The notes under the pieces were generated by a model. The model was given only the letters and a program-made list of their open reading frames with translations. It ran no database searches and was not told the DNA's origin. A program made the position numbers and the translations under genes. From the NCBI RefSeq assembly GCF_041916735.1, contig NZ_JAYRYY010000019.1: a stretch of 64,000 nucleotides of DNA. The stretch is one strand, 5' to 3'. Shown in pieces: positions 32,711-42,080 of this stretch. Positions within the stretch are counted from its first letter, which is position 1. Each line of letters begins with the position of its first letter. The stretch is from Zoogloea sp016790385. GTDB lineage: Bacteria; Pseudomonadota; Gammaproteobacteria; Burkholderiales; Rhodocyclaceae.

Positions 32711-33853
32711 ATGCCCGGTTTCACCTTGCCGTCCATGCCCAAACAAACAACAAGAATGCCCGCCATCGATGCGCTGAAGGCCTTTGCCTGCCTCGCCATC
32801 GTCATGCATCACCTGGCCTTCTATGGCCCCATGAGCGATGCCGCCCGCCCTTTGATGCCAACACTGGTGCAATGGCTTGATGAGTACGCCCGCATGGCGG
32901 TACAGATCTTCCTGGTCGTTTCCGGCTTCCTGTTCGCCGCCAAGTTCGCCCCGTCAGGCCTGACGGCAAAGCTGTCACCGCTACCCGTGCTGCTCCAGCG
33001 CTACACCCGCCTGGTGGTGCCCTACTCGGCCGCCCTGCTGCTGGCGGTGGCCTGTTCTGCGGTGGCCGGCGTATGGATGGAGCACAACTCCATCTCGGCA
33101 GCCCCCGATCTGGGGCAGCTGCTGGCCCACGTGCTGCTGCTCCACGATCTGCTGAACCAGGAGGCCCTGTCCGCCGGGGTCTGGTATGTGGCCATCGATT
33201 TCCAGCTCTTCGCCCTGGCCATTCTGCTGTTGTGGTTGCCCTCGCGGCTTGCCGAACGGCGTCCGGAGCTGGCCTTGGTGGCCCCGCTGCTGGTCGTGCT
33301 GCTGACCCTGGCGTCCCTGTTCGGTTTCAACCGGGATGCCTTCTGGGACGAGACGGCCCTGTACTTCTTCGGTTCCTTCGGCCTTGGCATCCTGGCCTGG
33401 TGGGCAGGCAGCCAGCCCCGCGCCGAACGCTGGCTGGCCCTGCTCACCGCCGTCGCCGTGGCCGCACTGGTGGTGGATTTTCGCGCCCGCATCGCTGTCG
33501 CCACAGGCGTCATGCTGTTCCTCGGCCTGGCCCGCCAGCATGGCTTTCTCAACACCCTGCCGGTCCCTGCGGCGGTGGCGCACCTGAGCCGGATCTCCTA
33601 CTCGGTGTTCCTGGTGCACTTCCCCCTCTGCCTGCTGGTGAACATGCTGGTCAGCGTCGCCTTCCCGACCAACCCGGTGATCAACGCCATGGGGATGCTG
33701 CTAGCGGTGGTGGTGAGCGTTATCGGCGGGCACCAGTTCCACTACCGGGTGGAGAGCTATCCCTTCCGCACCCGCACCCGGCTGCTGTTTCCGGCCGGCG
33801 TGGTGGCAGGGGGCTGGCTGACGGCACTGGCGGCGGCCAGTCTGGCTGGCTGA
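32711..33853 (+). CDS. Acyltransferase 3 family membrane protein
   Basis: 380 residues, about ten hydrophobic helices. The first helix has the family signature AIDALKAFACLAIVMHHLAF, and a later MAVQIFLVVSGFLFAAKF block is the second conserved motif. LSRISYSVFLVHFPL near residue 300 is the third. Such enzymes O-acylate (acetyl, succinyl) sugars of exopolysaccharide, lipopolysaccharide or peptidoglycan. The start is uncertain: 32711, 32735 and 32756 are possible and no strong ribosome site is seen. Neighbouring PEP-CTERM gene suggests a surface-polysaccharide role. Confidence 0.82.
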   Translation: MPGFTLPSMPKQTTRMPAIDALKAFACLAIVMHHLAFYGPMSDAARPLMPTLVQWLDEYARMAVQIFLVVSGFLFAAKFAPSGLTAKLSPLPVLLQRYTRLVVPYSAALLLAVACSAVAGVWMEHNSISAAPDLGQLLAHVLLLHDLLNQEALSAGVWYVAIDFQLFALAILLLWLPSRLAERRPELALVAPLLVVLLTLASLFGFNRDAFWDETALYFFGSFGLGILAWWAGSQPRAERWLALLTAVAVAALVVDFRARIAVATGVMLFLGLARQHGFLNTLPVPAAVAHLSRISYSVFLVHFPLCLLVNMLVSVAFPTNPVINAMGMLLAVVVSVIGGHQFHYRVESYPFRTRTRLLFPAGVVAGGWLTALAAASLAG

Positions 33854-33925
33854 GCGGGCCTCAAAGGGACACTAAGGGCGGCTGCGGCCGCCCTTTGTGC
33901 GTTTGCGGCACGGGGGCAGAACAGA

Positions 33926-33955
33926 CTGTGGGGTCGAATGCGCACAACCCCACAG
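33926..33955. terminator. Hairpin between convergent acyltransferase and HD-GYP genes
   Basis: CTGTGGGGT / ACCCCACAG, 9-bp perfect stem with a 12-nt loop, in the convergent gap and 9 bp from the HD-GYP stop. No T-tract. Its TGGGGTCGAA start resembles palindromes at about 12926 and 55390. Confidence 0.5.
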
Positions 33956-33964
33956 GATCGCAGC

Positions 33965-36892
33965 TCAGGCGTCCGCCCCTGCCGGGGCCAGCATGGCCGC
34001 CACGTCCACCTCATCCACGCAGGCCCGGGCCATGAAGCGGTCGGCATAGCGGCGATACACGCCAGACCGCAGGAACAGGGCGAAAAGGTCGGGGTCGACG
34101 TGCCCGGCGTCGCGCATGCGGGCCATGATGCAGACGGCTTCAGAGAGGCGCTTGCCCTTCTTGTAAGGGCGGTCAACGGCGGTGAGGGCTTCGAAGATGT
34201 CGGCGATGGCCATCATGCGGGCCATCGGGCTCATCCGCTCGCGGGTCAGGCCACGGGGGTAGCCGCTGCCGTCCATCTTCTCGTGGTGCCCGCCGGCGAT
34301 CTCGGGTACGGCCCGGAGATGGCGCGGGAAAGGCAGCTCGGAAAGCATGCGGATGGTCTGCACAATGTGCTCGTTGATCTTGAAGCGGTCCTCCTCGGTG
34401 AGGGTGCCCCGGTCGATGCACAGGTTGGTCAGCTCCCCCCGGTTGTAGAGCAGCTCCGGCACCTTGAGGCGGAAGCCCCAGGGGTTGTCAGCGGGAATGG
34501 CGTCCTCAAGGCTGCGGGGAATGCGATGTTCGGCCTTGTCGCCGATCAGCGCCTCACACACTGGCAGGGCCGGGCCGGGGCCCATGCGGCGCAGGGCGTC
34601 GTCGGAAACGCCGAGACGATCATCCAGGGTACGCAGCCAGGTGCGCGTGGCGATGTGCCGCAGGCGGGCCACATCGGCCGGGTCCATGGCTTCGACACCG
34701 GCGTTGCAGCTGGCCACAAAGGCAAACTCCCCGTCGAGGGCGGTGAGGTTCGCCGCCAGCGTGGCCTGCTCGGCGCCTGGGTCCGCCCCTTGGGCCACCG
34801 CCCGCCAACAGGCAATTTCCGCGTCGCGCTTGAGCACTTCGAAGCGCATGCGGATCTCGTGGATGCGGTCGTGGATGGCTTCCAGCTTGGTGGCCTTGTC
34901 CACCACATATTCCGGGGTGGTGACCTTGCCGCAGTCGTGCAGCCACGCGGCAATGTGCACGGCCTCCCAATCTTCTTCATCCAGGCTGAAGTTACGGTAT
35001 GGCCCTTCGGTGGCGTCGCAGGCGGCGCGGGCGAGCATCTTGGTGAGCTCCGGCACACGGGCGCAGTGGCCGCCGGTGTAGGGGCTCTTGGCGTCGATGG
35101 CGCCGGCGATGAGCTGGATGAAGGCCTCGAAAAGCTGCTTCTGGGCGCGGATGAGAGAACGGGTCTCCAAGGATACGGCTGCCGAACCCGACAGGGCTTC
35201 GACAAAATGCACCAGATCCCGGTCGGGAGCCTCATCAAACCACAGCACCAGCAAGCCCACCCGGTCGTGCTTGCGGTCCAGCAGGGGCACGGCCAGATAG
35301 GCCATGCTGTCCGCGCCGAGGGCGGAAAACAGTCCGGTGCCACCGATATCGCCCACCGAGCGGCCCACGCCGGAGCGTGCATCCTCCGGCACCAGACTGG
35401 CCATGGCCGCCCCCGGAGGCGCATCGGCGAGGGGAAGGCTGCTCCCCGAGGCATCCCTCACGCTGGCGGCATCCAGGCCCTCGCCGTCGTCCCGGGCCAG
35501 GTAAAGCACACCGGCCCGGGCACCCACCACCCCCACCGTCTCGTCCACCAGCCGCGGCAGCAGCCGCTCGAAATCGGGCTCCCTGGCCATCACTGAGGCA
35601 ATGTCGAGAAAACGCCGCACCGCGCCTTTCATTGAGGCCTGATCACGGGCCAGATCGTCCACTTCCCGCACCACCGAGCGCGTTGCGGCCTCGCCGGCAA
35701 AGTCGAAGCGCCGGATCGCCGCCGCTTCGCGAGCCAGCTCGCGGATGGGTCGCGACACGAGCCGGGCCGCGCCGTAGGTGATGGGCAAGGCGAGCAAAAT
35801 CACCAGAATGGTCACGAGAATGGCGTTATCACGGATGCTGCGGGCGTCGGTGAGCAGTTCGTCATCGGGAATCGCCACCCCCAGGTAGAGAGCCTGCCCG
35901 CCCCGCGCCGGCAGGCTGGCCACCGCGCCGTGCCAGCTGCGCCCCGCCGCGTCGAAGGCCGACAGCGCCTGCCCCGCACCGACGCCGGAGCGGGGCGCCT
36001 GACGAGCCAGGGCCGCCACGCCCCCCAGGGGCAGCCCGGCCAGACGGGGCCGCTCGATGTCACCACCGGCCCCCGCGGCGGGCAACCAGTCGGGCGCGGA
36101 GCAGGCCACCACCCGCTGGGCTGAATCAAAGAGCACCAGCTGAGAGCCCGGCGTGATGCGCTGGCGACGCAGGGTTTCGTCCAGGGTGGCAAGGCGGATG
36201 TCGGCTCCCACCACGGCCCGGCCGCTCGCCACCCGGCGCGCCACAGTCACCCCCAGGCGGCGGGTCGAAGCAAACAGGTAGGGCTCGGTCTGCACGGGCT
36301 CGATGCTCCCCTGGGCCTGGACGTACCAGCCGCGCCTGCGCGGGTCGTAGTGGCTCGGGTAATCGGGCCGTGGCTCGGCGCGCAGTTCATGGAGATCGGA
36401 ATCCAGGTAGATGAACTGCCCCTGCTGGCCGGCAATGCTCTGGATCAGATAGGCCGCAGCGGCCGGGGCCCCCATCAGATGGCGGTCGGCCTCGTCGGCG
36501 AGGCGCATCAGCAGGAAGAAATCCCCCGAGGCGTAGCCGACGTAATAGGCCGATACCGACGGCGTGGCCAGCAGCGCCTCCCGCAGCACCCCCAGGCCGG
36601 CCCGCCGCTCGGCGAGCGTCCGGGCTTCGCTGATGGCATTGAGAGAGAGCAGGCGCACACTGGCTTCCACCGGGCTCAGCAGGTTTTCCGTTTCGGCCAC
36701 GGTCTGGCGAGAGATGCGGGTCAGCAGGTCGGCGGCGGCCCGTTCAAGCATGTCGGCACTGCGGAAATACGACAAGGCCGACATGCCGCCCCCGGCCAGC
36801 GCGACCAGCACAAAGAACAGGGTCGAGATGTGGATGTGGAGTGGAAAGCGGAAGAAACGTGATGACCGGCGGTCAGGGATGTCGGCGGCCAC
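33965..36892 (-). CDS. Membrane sensor cyclic-di-GMP phosphodiesterase (dCache-HAMP-GAF-HD-GYP)
   Basis: 975 residues, GTG start with AGAGGA upstream. TM1 (about 18-40), a long periplasmic double-Cache-like sensor (to about 350), TM2 (about 355-378), a HAMP-like linker, a GAF domain (about 430-590), then HD-GYP. The HD motif is in AAWLHDCGKVTTPEYV (near 650) and the GYP motif is AGGHHEKMDGSGYPRGL (near 870). About 210 residues separate them, far more than the roughly 65 usual, because of a helical insertion. It should hydrolyse c-di-GMP and link an external signal to motility or biofilm. Confidence 0.86.
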   Translation of the reverse strand: MAADIPDRRSSRFFRFPLHIHISTLFFVLVALAGGGMSALSYFRSADMLERAAADLLTRISRQTVAETENLLSPVEASVRLLSLNAISEARTLAERRAGLGVLREALLATPSVSAYYVGYASGDFFLLMRLADEADRHLMGAPAAAAYLIQSIAGQQGQFIYLDSDLHELRAEPRPDYPSHYDPRRRGWYVQAQGSIEPVQTEPYLFASTRRLGVTVARRVASGRAVVGADIRLATLDETLRRQRITPGSQLVLFDSAQRVVACSAPDWLPAAGAGGDIERPRLAGLPLGGVAALARQAPRSGVGAGQALSAFDAAGRSWHGAVASLPARGGQALYLGVAIPDDELLTDARSIRDNAILVTILVILLALPITYGAARLVSRPIRELAREAAAIRRFDFAGEAATRSVVREVDDLARDQASMKGAVRRFLDIASVMAREPDFERLLPRLVDETVGVVGARAGVLYLARDDGEGLDAASVRDASGSSLPLADAPPGAAMASLVPEDARSGVGRSVGDIGGTGLFSALGADSMAYLAVPLLDRKHDRVGLLVLWFDEAPDRDLVHFVEALSGSAAVSLETRSLIRAQKQLFEAFIQLIAGAIDAKSPYTGGHCARVPELTKMLARAACDATEGPYRNFSLDEEDWEAVHIAAWLHDCGKVTTPEYVVDKATKLEAIHDRIHEIRMRFEVLKRDAEIACWRAVAQGADPGAEQATLAANLTALDGEFAFVASCNAGVEAMDPADVARLRHIATRTWLRTLDDRLGVSDDALRRMGPGPALPVCEALIGDKAEHRIPRSLEDAIPADNPWGFRLKVPELLYNRGELTNLCIDRGTLTEEDRFKINEHIVQTIRMLSELPFPRHLRAVPEIAGGHHEKMDGSGYPRGLTRERMSPMARMMAIADIFEALTAVDRPYKKGKRLSEAVCIMARMRDAGHVDPDLFALFLRSGVYRRYADRFMARACVDEVDVAAMLAPAGADA

Positions 36893-36910
36893 GTGCTGTC
36901 CTCTTGCGTG

Positions 36911-37933
36911 CTATTGGCCGGCCAGAGCGCGCCGGTATTCCCCCGGCCGGGCGCCGGTCCACTTCTTGAACGCCCGATGGAAGGCGCTGGCCTCGGCAAA
37001 ACCAAGATCGAGGGCAATATCGAGCACCGACTTGTCGGAATGGCTGAGCTGGCTGATGGCCAGGTCTCGGCGCAGGTCGTCCTTGATGGACTGGTAGGAC
37101 TGCCCTTCATCGAGCAGATGGCGGCGCAGGGTGGAGGCCGAAAAATGCAGTTGTTGCGCCAGGGTCTCGAAGTCGGGCCAGGTGTCCGGCGGGATGTGCC
37201 GCAACTGGCGCCGGATGCGCGCCACGAGGCCGTCGCTGTTGCGGTACTTGACCAGAAAGTTGGCTGGCGCGCTACGCAGGAAGACTTTCATGGTGCGTTC
37301 GTTCTGCACATTGGGCATGTCGAGGAATTCGGCCGGGAAGGCGATTTCGGTTTCGGCCTGCCCGAAGCGCAGATCCGGCGAGAACAGCACCTGCCACTCG
37401 GGGCTGAAATCCGGCTCGGGGCAACGAAAGCTGGCATGCCCCAGGGGAATGCGCCGGCCGATCAGCCAACAGGCGAGGCCATGGATCATGATCAGGAACG
37501 TGCCGTAGGAAAAAGCCCGGCGAGGGTCGCCCTGCCGCTCGGCCAGCACCACCCGGGCGGTGTCACCCTCACGCACCAGCACCCCCTCGAAATCGTCCAG
37601 CACCAGGCGGAAGAAACGCAGCGCCCGACGCAGCGCCCGCTCAAGGGACACGCAGTGGATCACGCTGTGGCAAAGCAGAGTGAAGCTGCCCGCCTTCATG
37701 CGGTGACTGTCCATGCCAAAAAACTCGTCGTCCATGGCCTGGGCCACCCGGTGCCAGAGCATGCCGAAGTGCGCCGACGAGACGCGCGCCTGGGGCGCGT
37801 TGAGAAGCTCCGGCGAAATTCCCGCGTGCTGCAACAGCGCATCGGTATCGATCCCGCGCTCCCGCACGCCAACCAGCGCCTCGCGGACGAACCGGATCGA
37901 AATGGTGCCCTTGTCGGACGCGCGCTCGCTCAT
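36911..37933 (-). CDS. AraC-family transcriptional regulator (Arabinose_bd type)
   Basis: 340 residues from ATG 37933. The N-terminal half (about 15-200) matches the ligand-binding domain of OruR/ArgR-like regulators (FVREALVGVRERGIDTDALL, LLCHSVIHCVSLERALRRAL). The C-terminal double HTH is at about 235-335 (STLRRHLLDEGQSYQSIKDD, SVLDIALDLGFAEASAFHRA). The start is not certain; in-frame ATGs exist up to 37987. It is divergent from the beta-oxidation cluster at 38126 and is its likely regulator. Confidence 0.85.
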   Translation of the reverse strand: MSERASDKGTISIRFVREALVGVRERGIDTDALLQHAGISPELLNAPQARVSSAHFGMLWHRVAQAMDDEFFGMDSHRMKAGSFTLLCHSVIHCVSLERALRRALRFFRLVLDDFEGVLVREGDTARVVLAERQGDPRRAFSYGTFLIMIHGLACWLIGRRIPLGHASFRCPEPDFSPEWQVLFSPDLRFGQAETEIAFPAEFLDMPNVQNERTMKVFLRSAPANFLVKYRNSDGLVARIRRQLRHIPPDTWPDFETLAQQLHFSASTLRRHLLDEGQSYQSIKDDLRRDLAISQLSHSDKSVLDIALDLGFAEASAFHRAFKKWTGARPGEYRRALAGQ

Positions 37934-38125
37934 GGGGATATTCTTGGAGGAAGGAAGGGGAACACCATGGGGCATGGGCTTTCGCATTCCTTTGGTATGG
38001 CAAATTCTACCATCCACATTGATCGATTTCGGCATGGAAGCCGGCCCCGCTTGTCCCTAGACTGCGCCCCACATCAGGCATCGCGCCGATGACCCATTCC
38101 ACAAGACCAAAGAGGAGAGCAACAC

Positions 38126-38890
38126 ATGGAGATCAACAACAATGTATTCGTGGTGACCGGTGGCGGCTCGGGCCTGGGGGCCGCCACGGCCCGCATGATC
38201 GTTGCCCGCGGTGGCAAGGTGGTGCTGGCCGATGTGAACAAGGAGGCGGGAGACGCCCTGGCCGCGGAGCTGGGTGGCAACGCCCGCTTTGTCGCCACCG
38301 ACGTGACGAACGAAGAAAGCGCCAAGGGCGCCTTTGCCGCGGCTGTCGAGATGGGCACCCTGCGTGGCTTGGTGAATTGTGCCGGCGTCGCCCCGGCCGA
38401 GAAGGTGGTCGGCCGCGAAGGCCCCCACAAGCTGGAGAGCTTTGCCCGCACCATCAACATCAACCTGGTGGGCAGCTTCAACATGATCCGCCTGGCCGCC
38501 GAGATCATGAGCAAGAACGAAGCCGATGCCGGTGGCGAGCGCGGCGTGATCGTCAGCACCGCCTCGGTGGCTGCCTTTGACGGCCAGCTCGGCCAGGCCG
38601 GCTATGCCGCCTCCAAGGGCGGCGTGGTGGCCATGACCCTGCCCATCGCCCGCGAGCTGTGCCGCTCCGGCATCCGCGTAATGACCATCGCCCCGGGCAT
38701 CATGGAAACCCCGATGCTCCTGGGCATGCCCGCCGACGTGCAGGACGCCCTCGGCAAGATGGTTCCCTTCCCCTCGCGCATGGGCAAGCCTGCCGAGTAC
38801 GCCGCCCTGGTGGAACACATCTTCAGCAACAGCTACCTGAACGGCGAGGTGATCCGCCTCGATGGCGCCATCCGCATGGCTGCCAAGTAA
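38126..38890 (+). CDS. Short-chain dehydrogenase, 3-hydroxyacyl-CoA dehydrogenase type-2 (HSD10-like)
   Basis: 254 residues. The Rossmann motif is VVTGGGSGLGAATAR, NAG-type loop VNCAGVAPA, catalytic S in VSTASVAAFDGQLG and YxxxK in AGYAASKGG. The overall match is to human HSD17B10-like 3-hydroxy-2-methylacyl-CoA dehydrogenases, including insertion KVVGREGPHKLESF and ending GEVIRLDGAIRMAAK. It oxidises 3-hydroxyacyl-CoA with NAD. First gene of the beta-oxidation cluster; AGAGGAG upstream of the ATG. Confidence 0.9.
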   Translation: MEINNNVFVVTGGGSGLGAATARMIVARGGKVVLADVNKEAGDALAAELGGNARFVATDVTNEESAKGAFAAAVEMGTLRGLVNCAGVAPAEKVVGREGPHKLESFARTININLVGSFNMIRLAAEIMSKNEADAGGERGVIVSTASVAAFDGQLGQAGYAASKGGVVAMTLPIARELCRSGIRVMTIAPGIMETPMLLGMPADVQDALGKMVPFPSRMGKPAEYAALVEHIFSNSYLNGEVIRLDGAIRMAAK

Positions 38891-38935
38891 CACCACACCC
38901 GAGCCCGCCCCCACCGAATCCGCGAAAGGTCCAAC

Positions 38936-40132
38936 ATGTCCGCCAACGATCCCATCGTCATCGTCTCCGCCGCCCGCACCCCCATGGGGGGCTTCCAGGG
39001 CGATTTCAACGGCCTCACCGCGCCCCAGCTGGGCGGCGTCGCCATCAAGGCCGCCGTCGAGCGTGCCGGTCTGCCGGCCGACGCCGTGCAGGAGCTCATC
39101 TTCGGCTGCGTGCTGCCCGCCGGCCTCGGCCAGGCGCCGGCCCGCCAGGCCGCCCTTAACGGCGGCCTGCCCCTCAGCGCCGGTTGCACCACCATCAACA
39201 AGGTGTGCGGCTCCGGCATGAAGGCCACCCTGCTGGCCCATGACCTGCTGGTCTCGGGCAGCAATGATGTGATCATCGCCGGCGGCATGGAGTCCATGAG
39301 CAACGCCCCCTACATGCTGCCCAAGGCCCGCGGCGGCTACCGCCTGGGCCACGGCCAGATGCTCGACCACATGTTCTTCGACGGTCTGGAAGATCGCTAC
39401 GGCAAGGAAACCAATGGTCGCCTGATGGGCACCTTCGCCGAAGACTGTGCCGGCAACTACGGCTTCACCCGGGAAGAGCAGGACGCCTGGGCCATCACCT
39501 CCACCACCCGCGCCCAGGCCGCCATCCGGAGCGGCGCCTTCCAGTGGGAGATTGCCCCCGTCACCGTGGCCGGACGCAAGGGCGAGGTGACCATCTCCGA
39601 CGACGAGCAGCCGCCCAAGGCCAACATCGAGAAGATCCCCAGCCTCAAGCCGGCCTTCAAGAAGGATGGCACGGTGACCCCGGCCAACTCCAGCTCCATC
39701 TCCGATGGTGCCGCCGCCCTGGTGCTGATGCGCGCCTCCACCGCCGAACGGCTCGGTGCCAAGCCCATCGCCCGCATCGTCGGCCACACCAACCACGCCG
39801 GCCTGCCCGCCAACTTCCCGACCGCCCCGGTGGGTGCCATGCAGAAGCTCCTCGACAAGGCCGGCTGGTCTGTCGGCGATGTGGACCTGTGGGAGATCAA
39901 CGAAGCCTTCGCCGTCGTGACCATGGCCGCCATCCGCGACCTGGACCTCGACCCGGCCAAGGTCAACATCCACGGCGGCGCCTGCGCCCTGGGCCACCCC
40001 ATCGGAGCCTCCGGCGCCCGCATCATCGTCACCCTGCTCGGCGCCCTCAAGCAGACCGGCGGCAAGCGCGGCATCGCCAGCCTGTGCATCGGCGGCGGCG
40101 AAGCCACGGCCCTGGCGGTGGAAATGCTCTAA
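38936..40132 (+). CDS. Acetyl-CoA acyltransferase (thiolase)
   Basis: 398 residues. Acylated C91 is in INKVCGSGMKA. The general-base histidine is in GGACALGHPIGASGARI and the second cysteine in ASLCIGGGEATAL. It carries out thiolytic cleavage of 3-ketoacyl-CoA or the reverse condensation. It lies 45 bp after the 3-hydroxyacyl-CoA dehydrogenase gene, matching the last two steps of a beta-oxidation spiral. A 443-bp repeat-bearing gap follows. Confidence 0.93.
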   Translation: MSANDPIVIVSAARTPMGGFQGDFNGLTAPQLGGVAIKAAVERAGLPADAVQELIFGCVLPAGLGQAPARQAALNGGLPLSAGCTTINKVCGSGMKATLLAHDLLVSGSNDVIIAGGMESMSNAPYMLPKARGGYRLGHGQMLDHMFFDGLEDRYGKETNGRLMGTFAEDCAGNYGFTREEQDAWAITSTTRAQAAIRSGAFQWEIAPVTVAGRKGEVTISDDEQPPKANIEKIPSLKPAFKKDGTVTPANSSSISDGAAALVLMRASTAERLGAKPIARIVGHTNHAGLPANFPTAPVGAMQKLLDKAGWSVGDVDLWEINEAFAVVTMAAIRDLDLDPAKVNIHGGACALGHPIGASGARIIVTLLGALKQTGGKRGIASLCIGGGEATALAVEML

Positions 40133-40152
40133 GGCAGGAAGCCTTCCGGAAT

Positions 40153-40182
40153 GTCGGGTTACGCCCTGCGGGCTAACCCGAC
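40153..40182. repeat. Short palindromic (REP-like) hairpin after the thiolase gene
   Basis: GTCGGGTTA / TAACCCGAC, 9-bp perfect stem; the loop holds a further GCCC/GGGC stem with a bulged C. It lies 21 bp after the thiolase stop. It resembles short extragenic palindromes common in proteobacteria and may serve as a 3'-end structure. Confidence 0.75.
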
Positions 40183-40274
40183 CTAAGGACCGGAAAGCCG
40201 GAAGCACGTCGCCTCAGATTTCAGTAAAGGCTCGGAACCCGGTCAAAGCCCGTTCCATCCCGCCGAGCAGCGCA

Positions 40275-40435
40275 GCAACAGGCGGGGAAGTCCGGCGCGG
40301 CTGTCTGAGCCCGAAGGGCGAGTTCCGCGCCGGCCGCCTGTTGCGAGCAGCGCAGGGGAGTCATCCGCCAAGCGGATGACCGGGATGGCCGGGTCGCCTT
40401 TCTTGCCTACTTCTTTGGCGACGCAAAGAAGTAGG
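40275..40435. repeat. Composite structured repeat in the thiolase / acyl-CoA dehydrogenase gap
   Basis: Three nested or adjacent inverted repeats. First, a ~70-bp imperfect stem (40275-40344) built of GCAACAGGCGG / CCGCCTGTTGC, CCGGCGCGG / CCGCGCCGG and GCCC-gaa-GGGC. Second, GTCATCCGC-caa-GCGGATGAC (40360-40380). Third, CCTACTTCTTTG-gcgacg-CAAAGAAGTAGG (40406-40435), a 12-bp perfect stem. No coding frame. The block looks like a mobile or RNA-structured element inserted within the operon. Confidence 0.78.
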
Positions 40436-40575
40436 TCGCCCGCCGGGGGCGAACTCCCCGGCCAACGCAACACCAGACAACGGAAAGCCGTTCTGCAAGC
40501 GCCTGCCCGGAATCCGCAGGCTCCGCTCAAACGGCCCACACTGACAACGCAAGAGACACCAAAGGACACCAAACC

Positions 40576-41712
40576 ATGATCCTCACCCAAGAACAGGAAA
40601 TGATCCGCGACTCCATGCGCGCCTTCGCCCAGGAGCGCCTCGCCCCCTTCGCTGCCGAATGGGACAAACACCACACCTTCCCCGCCCAGGCCCTGAAGGA
40701 ACTCGGCGAGCTGGGCGCCATGGGCATGTGCGTGCCCGAAGAGTGGGACGGCGCCGGCATGGATTACATGAGCCTGGTACTGACCCTCGAAGAGATCGCC
40801 GCCGGCGACGGCGCCACCTCCACCATCGTGTCGGTGCAGAACTCCCTGGCCTGTGGCATCACCATGAAGTACGGCACCAACCAGCAGAAGGAAGAATGGC
40901 TCAAACCCCTGGCCCGGGGCGAGAAGCTCGGCTGCTTCTGCCTGACCGAGCCCCACACCGGCTCCGACGCCGGCGCCATCACCACCCGCGCCGACAAGGA
41001 CGGCGACAGCTTCGTGCTCAATGGCGTCAAGCAGTTCATCACCACCGGCAAGCACGCCCACATGGCCATCGTCTTCGCCGTCACCGAAAAGGCCGCCGGC
41101 AAGCGGGGCATCTCCTGCTTCCTGGTGCCCACGGCCACGCCGGGCTTCATCGTCGGCCGCACGGAGGACAAGATGGGTCAGCACGCCTCCGACACCGTGC
41201 AGATCATTCTCGAGAACTGCCGCGTGCCTGCCAGCGCCCTGCTGGGCAAGGAAGGTGAAGGCTACAAGATTGCCCTCTCCAACCTGGAAGCCGGCCGCAT
41301 CGGGATCGCCGCCCAGAGCATCGGCATGGCCCGTGCCGCCTTCGAGGCCGCCGTGCGCTACGCCAAGGAGCGCGTCACCTTCGGCGTGCCCATCATCGAG
41401 CACCAGGCGGTCAACTTCAAACTCGCCGACATGAACACCCTGCTCGACGCCGCCCGCCTGATGGTGTGGCGTGCCGCCCAGCTCAAGGACGCCGGCAAGC
41501 CCTGCCTGAAGGAAGCCTCGATGGCCAAGATGTTCGCCTCCGAAGCCGCCGAGAAGATCGCCTCCGACGCCATCCAGATCCACGGCGGCGTCGGCTACAC
41601 CAGCGACTTCCCGGTGGAACGCATCTACCGCGACGTGCGCATCTGCCAGATCTACGAAGGCGCCAACGACATCCAGCGGCTGGTAATCGGCCGGACGATC
41701 GCCTCGGAGTAA
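40576..41712 (+). CDS. Acyl-CoA dehydrogenase (FAD-dependent)
   Basis: 378 residues. FAD/substrate signatures CFCLTEPHTGSDAGAITTRA and QFITTGKHAHMAIVFAVT, and the C-terminal QIYEGANDIQRLVIGR with catalytic E361. This is the short/branched-chain layout. It performs the first oxidation of acyl-CoA to 2-enoyl-CoA, passing electrons to ETF. It starts at ATG 40576 and follows the repeat-bearing gap; a toxin-antitoxin module follows 119 bp later. Confidence 0.94.
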   Translation: MILTQEQEMIRDSMRAFAQERLAPFAAEWDKHHTFPAQALKELGELGAMGMCVPEEWDGAGMDYMSLVLTLEEIAAGDGATSTIVSVQNSLACGITMKYGTNQQKEEWLKPLARGEKLGCFCLTEPHTGSDAGAITTRADKDGDSFVLNGVKQFITTGKHAHMAIVFAVTEKAAGKRGISCFLVPTATPGFIVGRTEDKMGQHASDTVQIILENCRVPASALLGKEGEGYKIALSNLEAGRIGIAAQSIGMARAAFEAAVRYAKERVTFGVPIIEHQAVNFKLADMNTLLDAARLMVWRAAQLKDAGKPCLKEASMAKMFASEAAEKIASDAIQIHGGVGYTSDFPVERIYRDVRICQIYEGANDIQRLVIGRTIASE

Positions 41713-41787
41713 AGGGCGGCGTCTTCATGCGGTGACGAGGACAGCAGCAAGGGCACCATTAAAAGCATCCTTTGGAGCACTTCTTGC

Positions 41788-41805
41788 AGTGCTAATATCA
41801 GCACT
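41788..41805. promoter_or_regulatory. Probable operator of the toxin-antitoxin promoter
   Basis: The perfect inverted repeat AGTGCT-aatatc-AGCACT lies 26 bp before the antitoxin ATG. It overlaps a -10-like TAATAT; a weak -35-like TTTGGA lies 16 bp upstream of that hexamer. This is the usual layout for autorepression by a Phd/YefM-type antitoxin. Confidence 0.55.
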
Positions 41806-41831
41806 ACCCCTGCAACCTCAAGGAGCCCGCC

Positions 41832-42080
41832 ATGGCCCACCAGATCCTGTCCGACACCGCGGCAAGCATTTCGGAACTCAAGCGCAACCCGATGGGAACG
41901 GTCGCTGCCGGGGACGGTTTCCCGGTGGCGATCCTCAACCGCAACGAGCCCGCCTTTTACTGCATCCCGGCCAAGACCTTCGAGGCGATGATGGAACGCC
42001 TCGAAGATCTGGAGCTGAACGCCATCGCCAACGCCCGTGCTGACGAAAAGCGCGTCAAGGTGTCCCTTGATGAGCTATGA
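41832..42080 (+). CDS. Type II antitoxin, Phd/YefM (StbD-like) family
   Basis: 82 residues. The N-terminal DNA-binding part has ILSDTAASISELKRNPMGTV and FPVAILNRNEPAFYCIPAKT, followed by a helical toxin-binding tail rich in Glu/Leu (MMERLEDLELNAIANARADE). AAGGAG precedes the ATG. It overlaps the toxin gene by 11 bases. It should neutralise the toxin and repress its own promoter at 41788-41805. The module sits inside the beta-oxidation cluster. Confidence 0.88.
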   Translation: MAHQILSDTAASISELKRNPMGTVAAGDGFPVAILNRNEPAFYCIPAKTFEAMMERLEDLELNAIANARADEKRVKVSLDEL

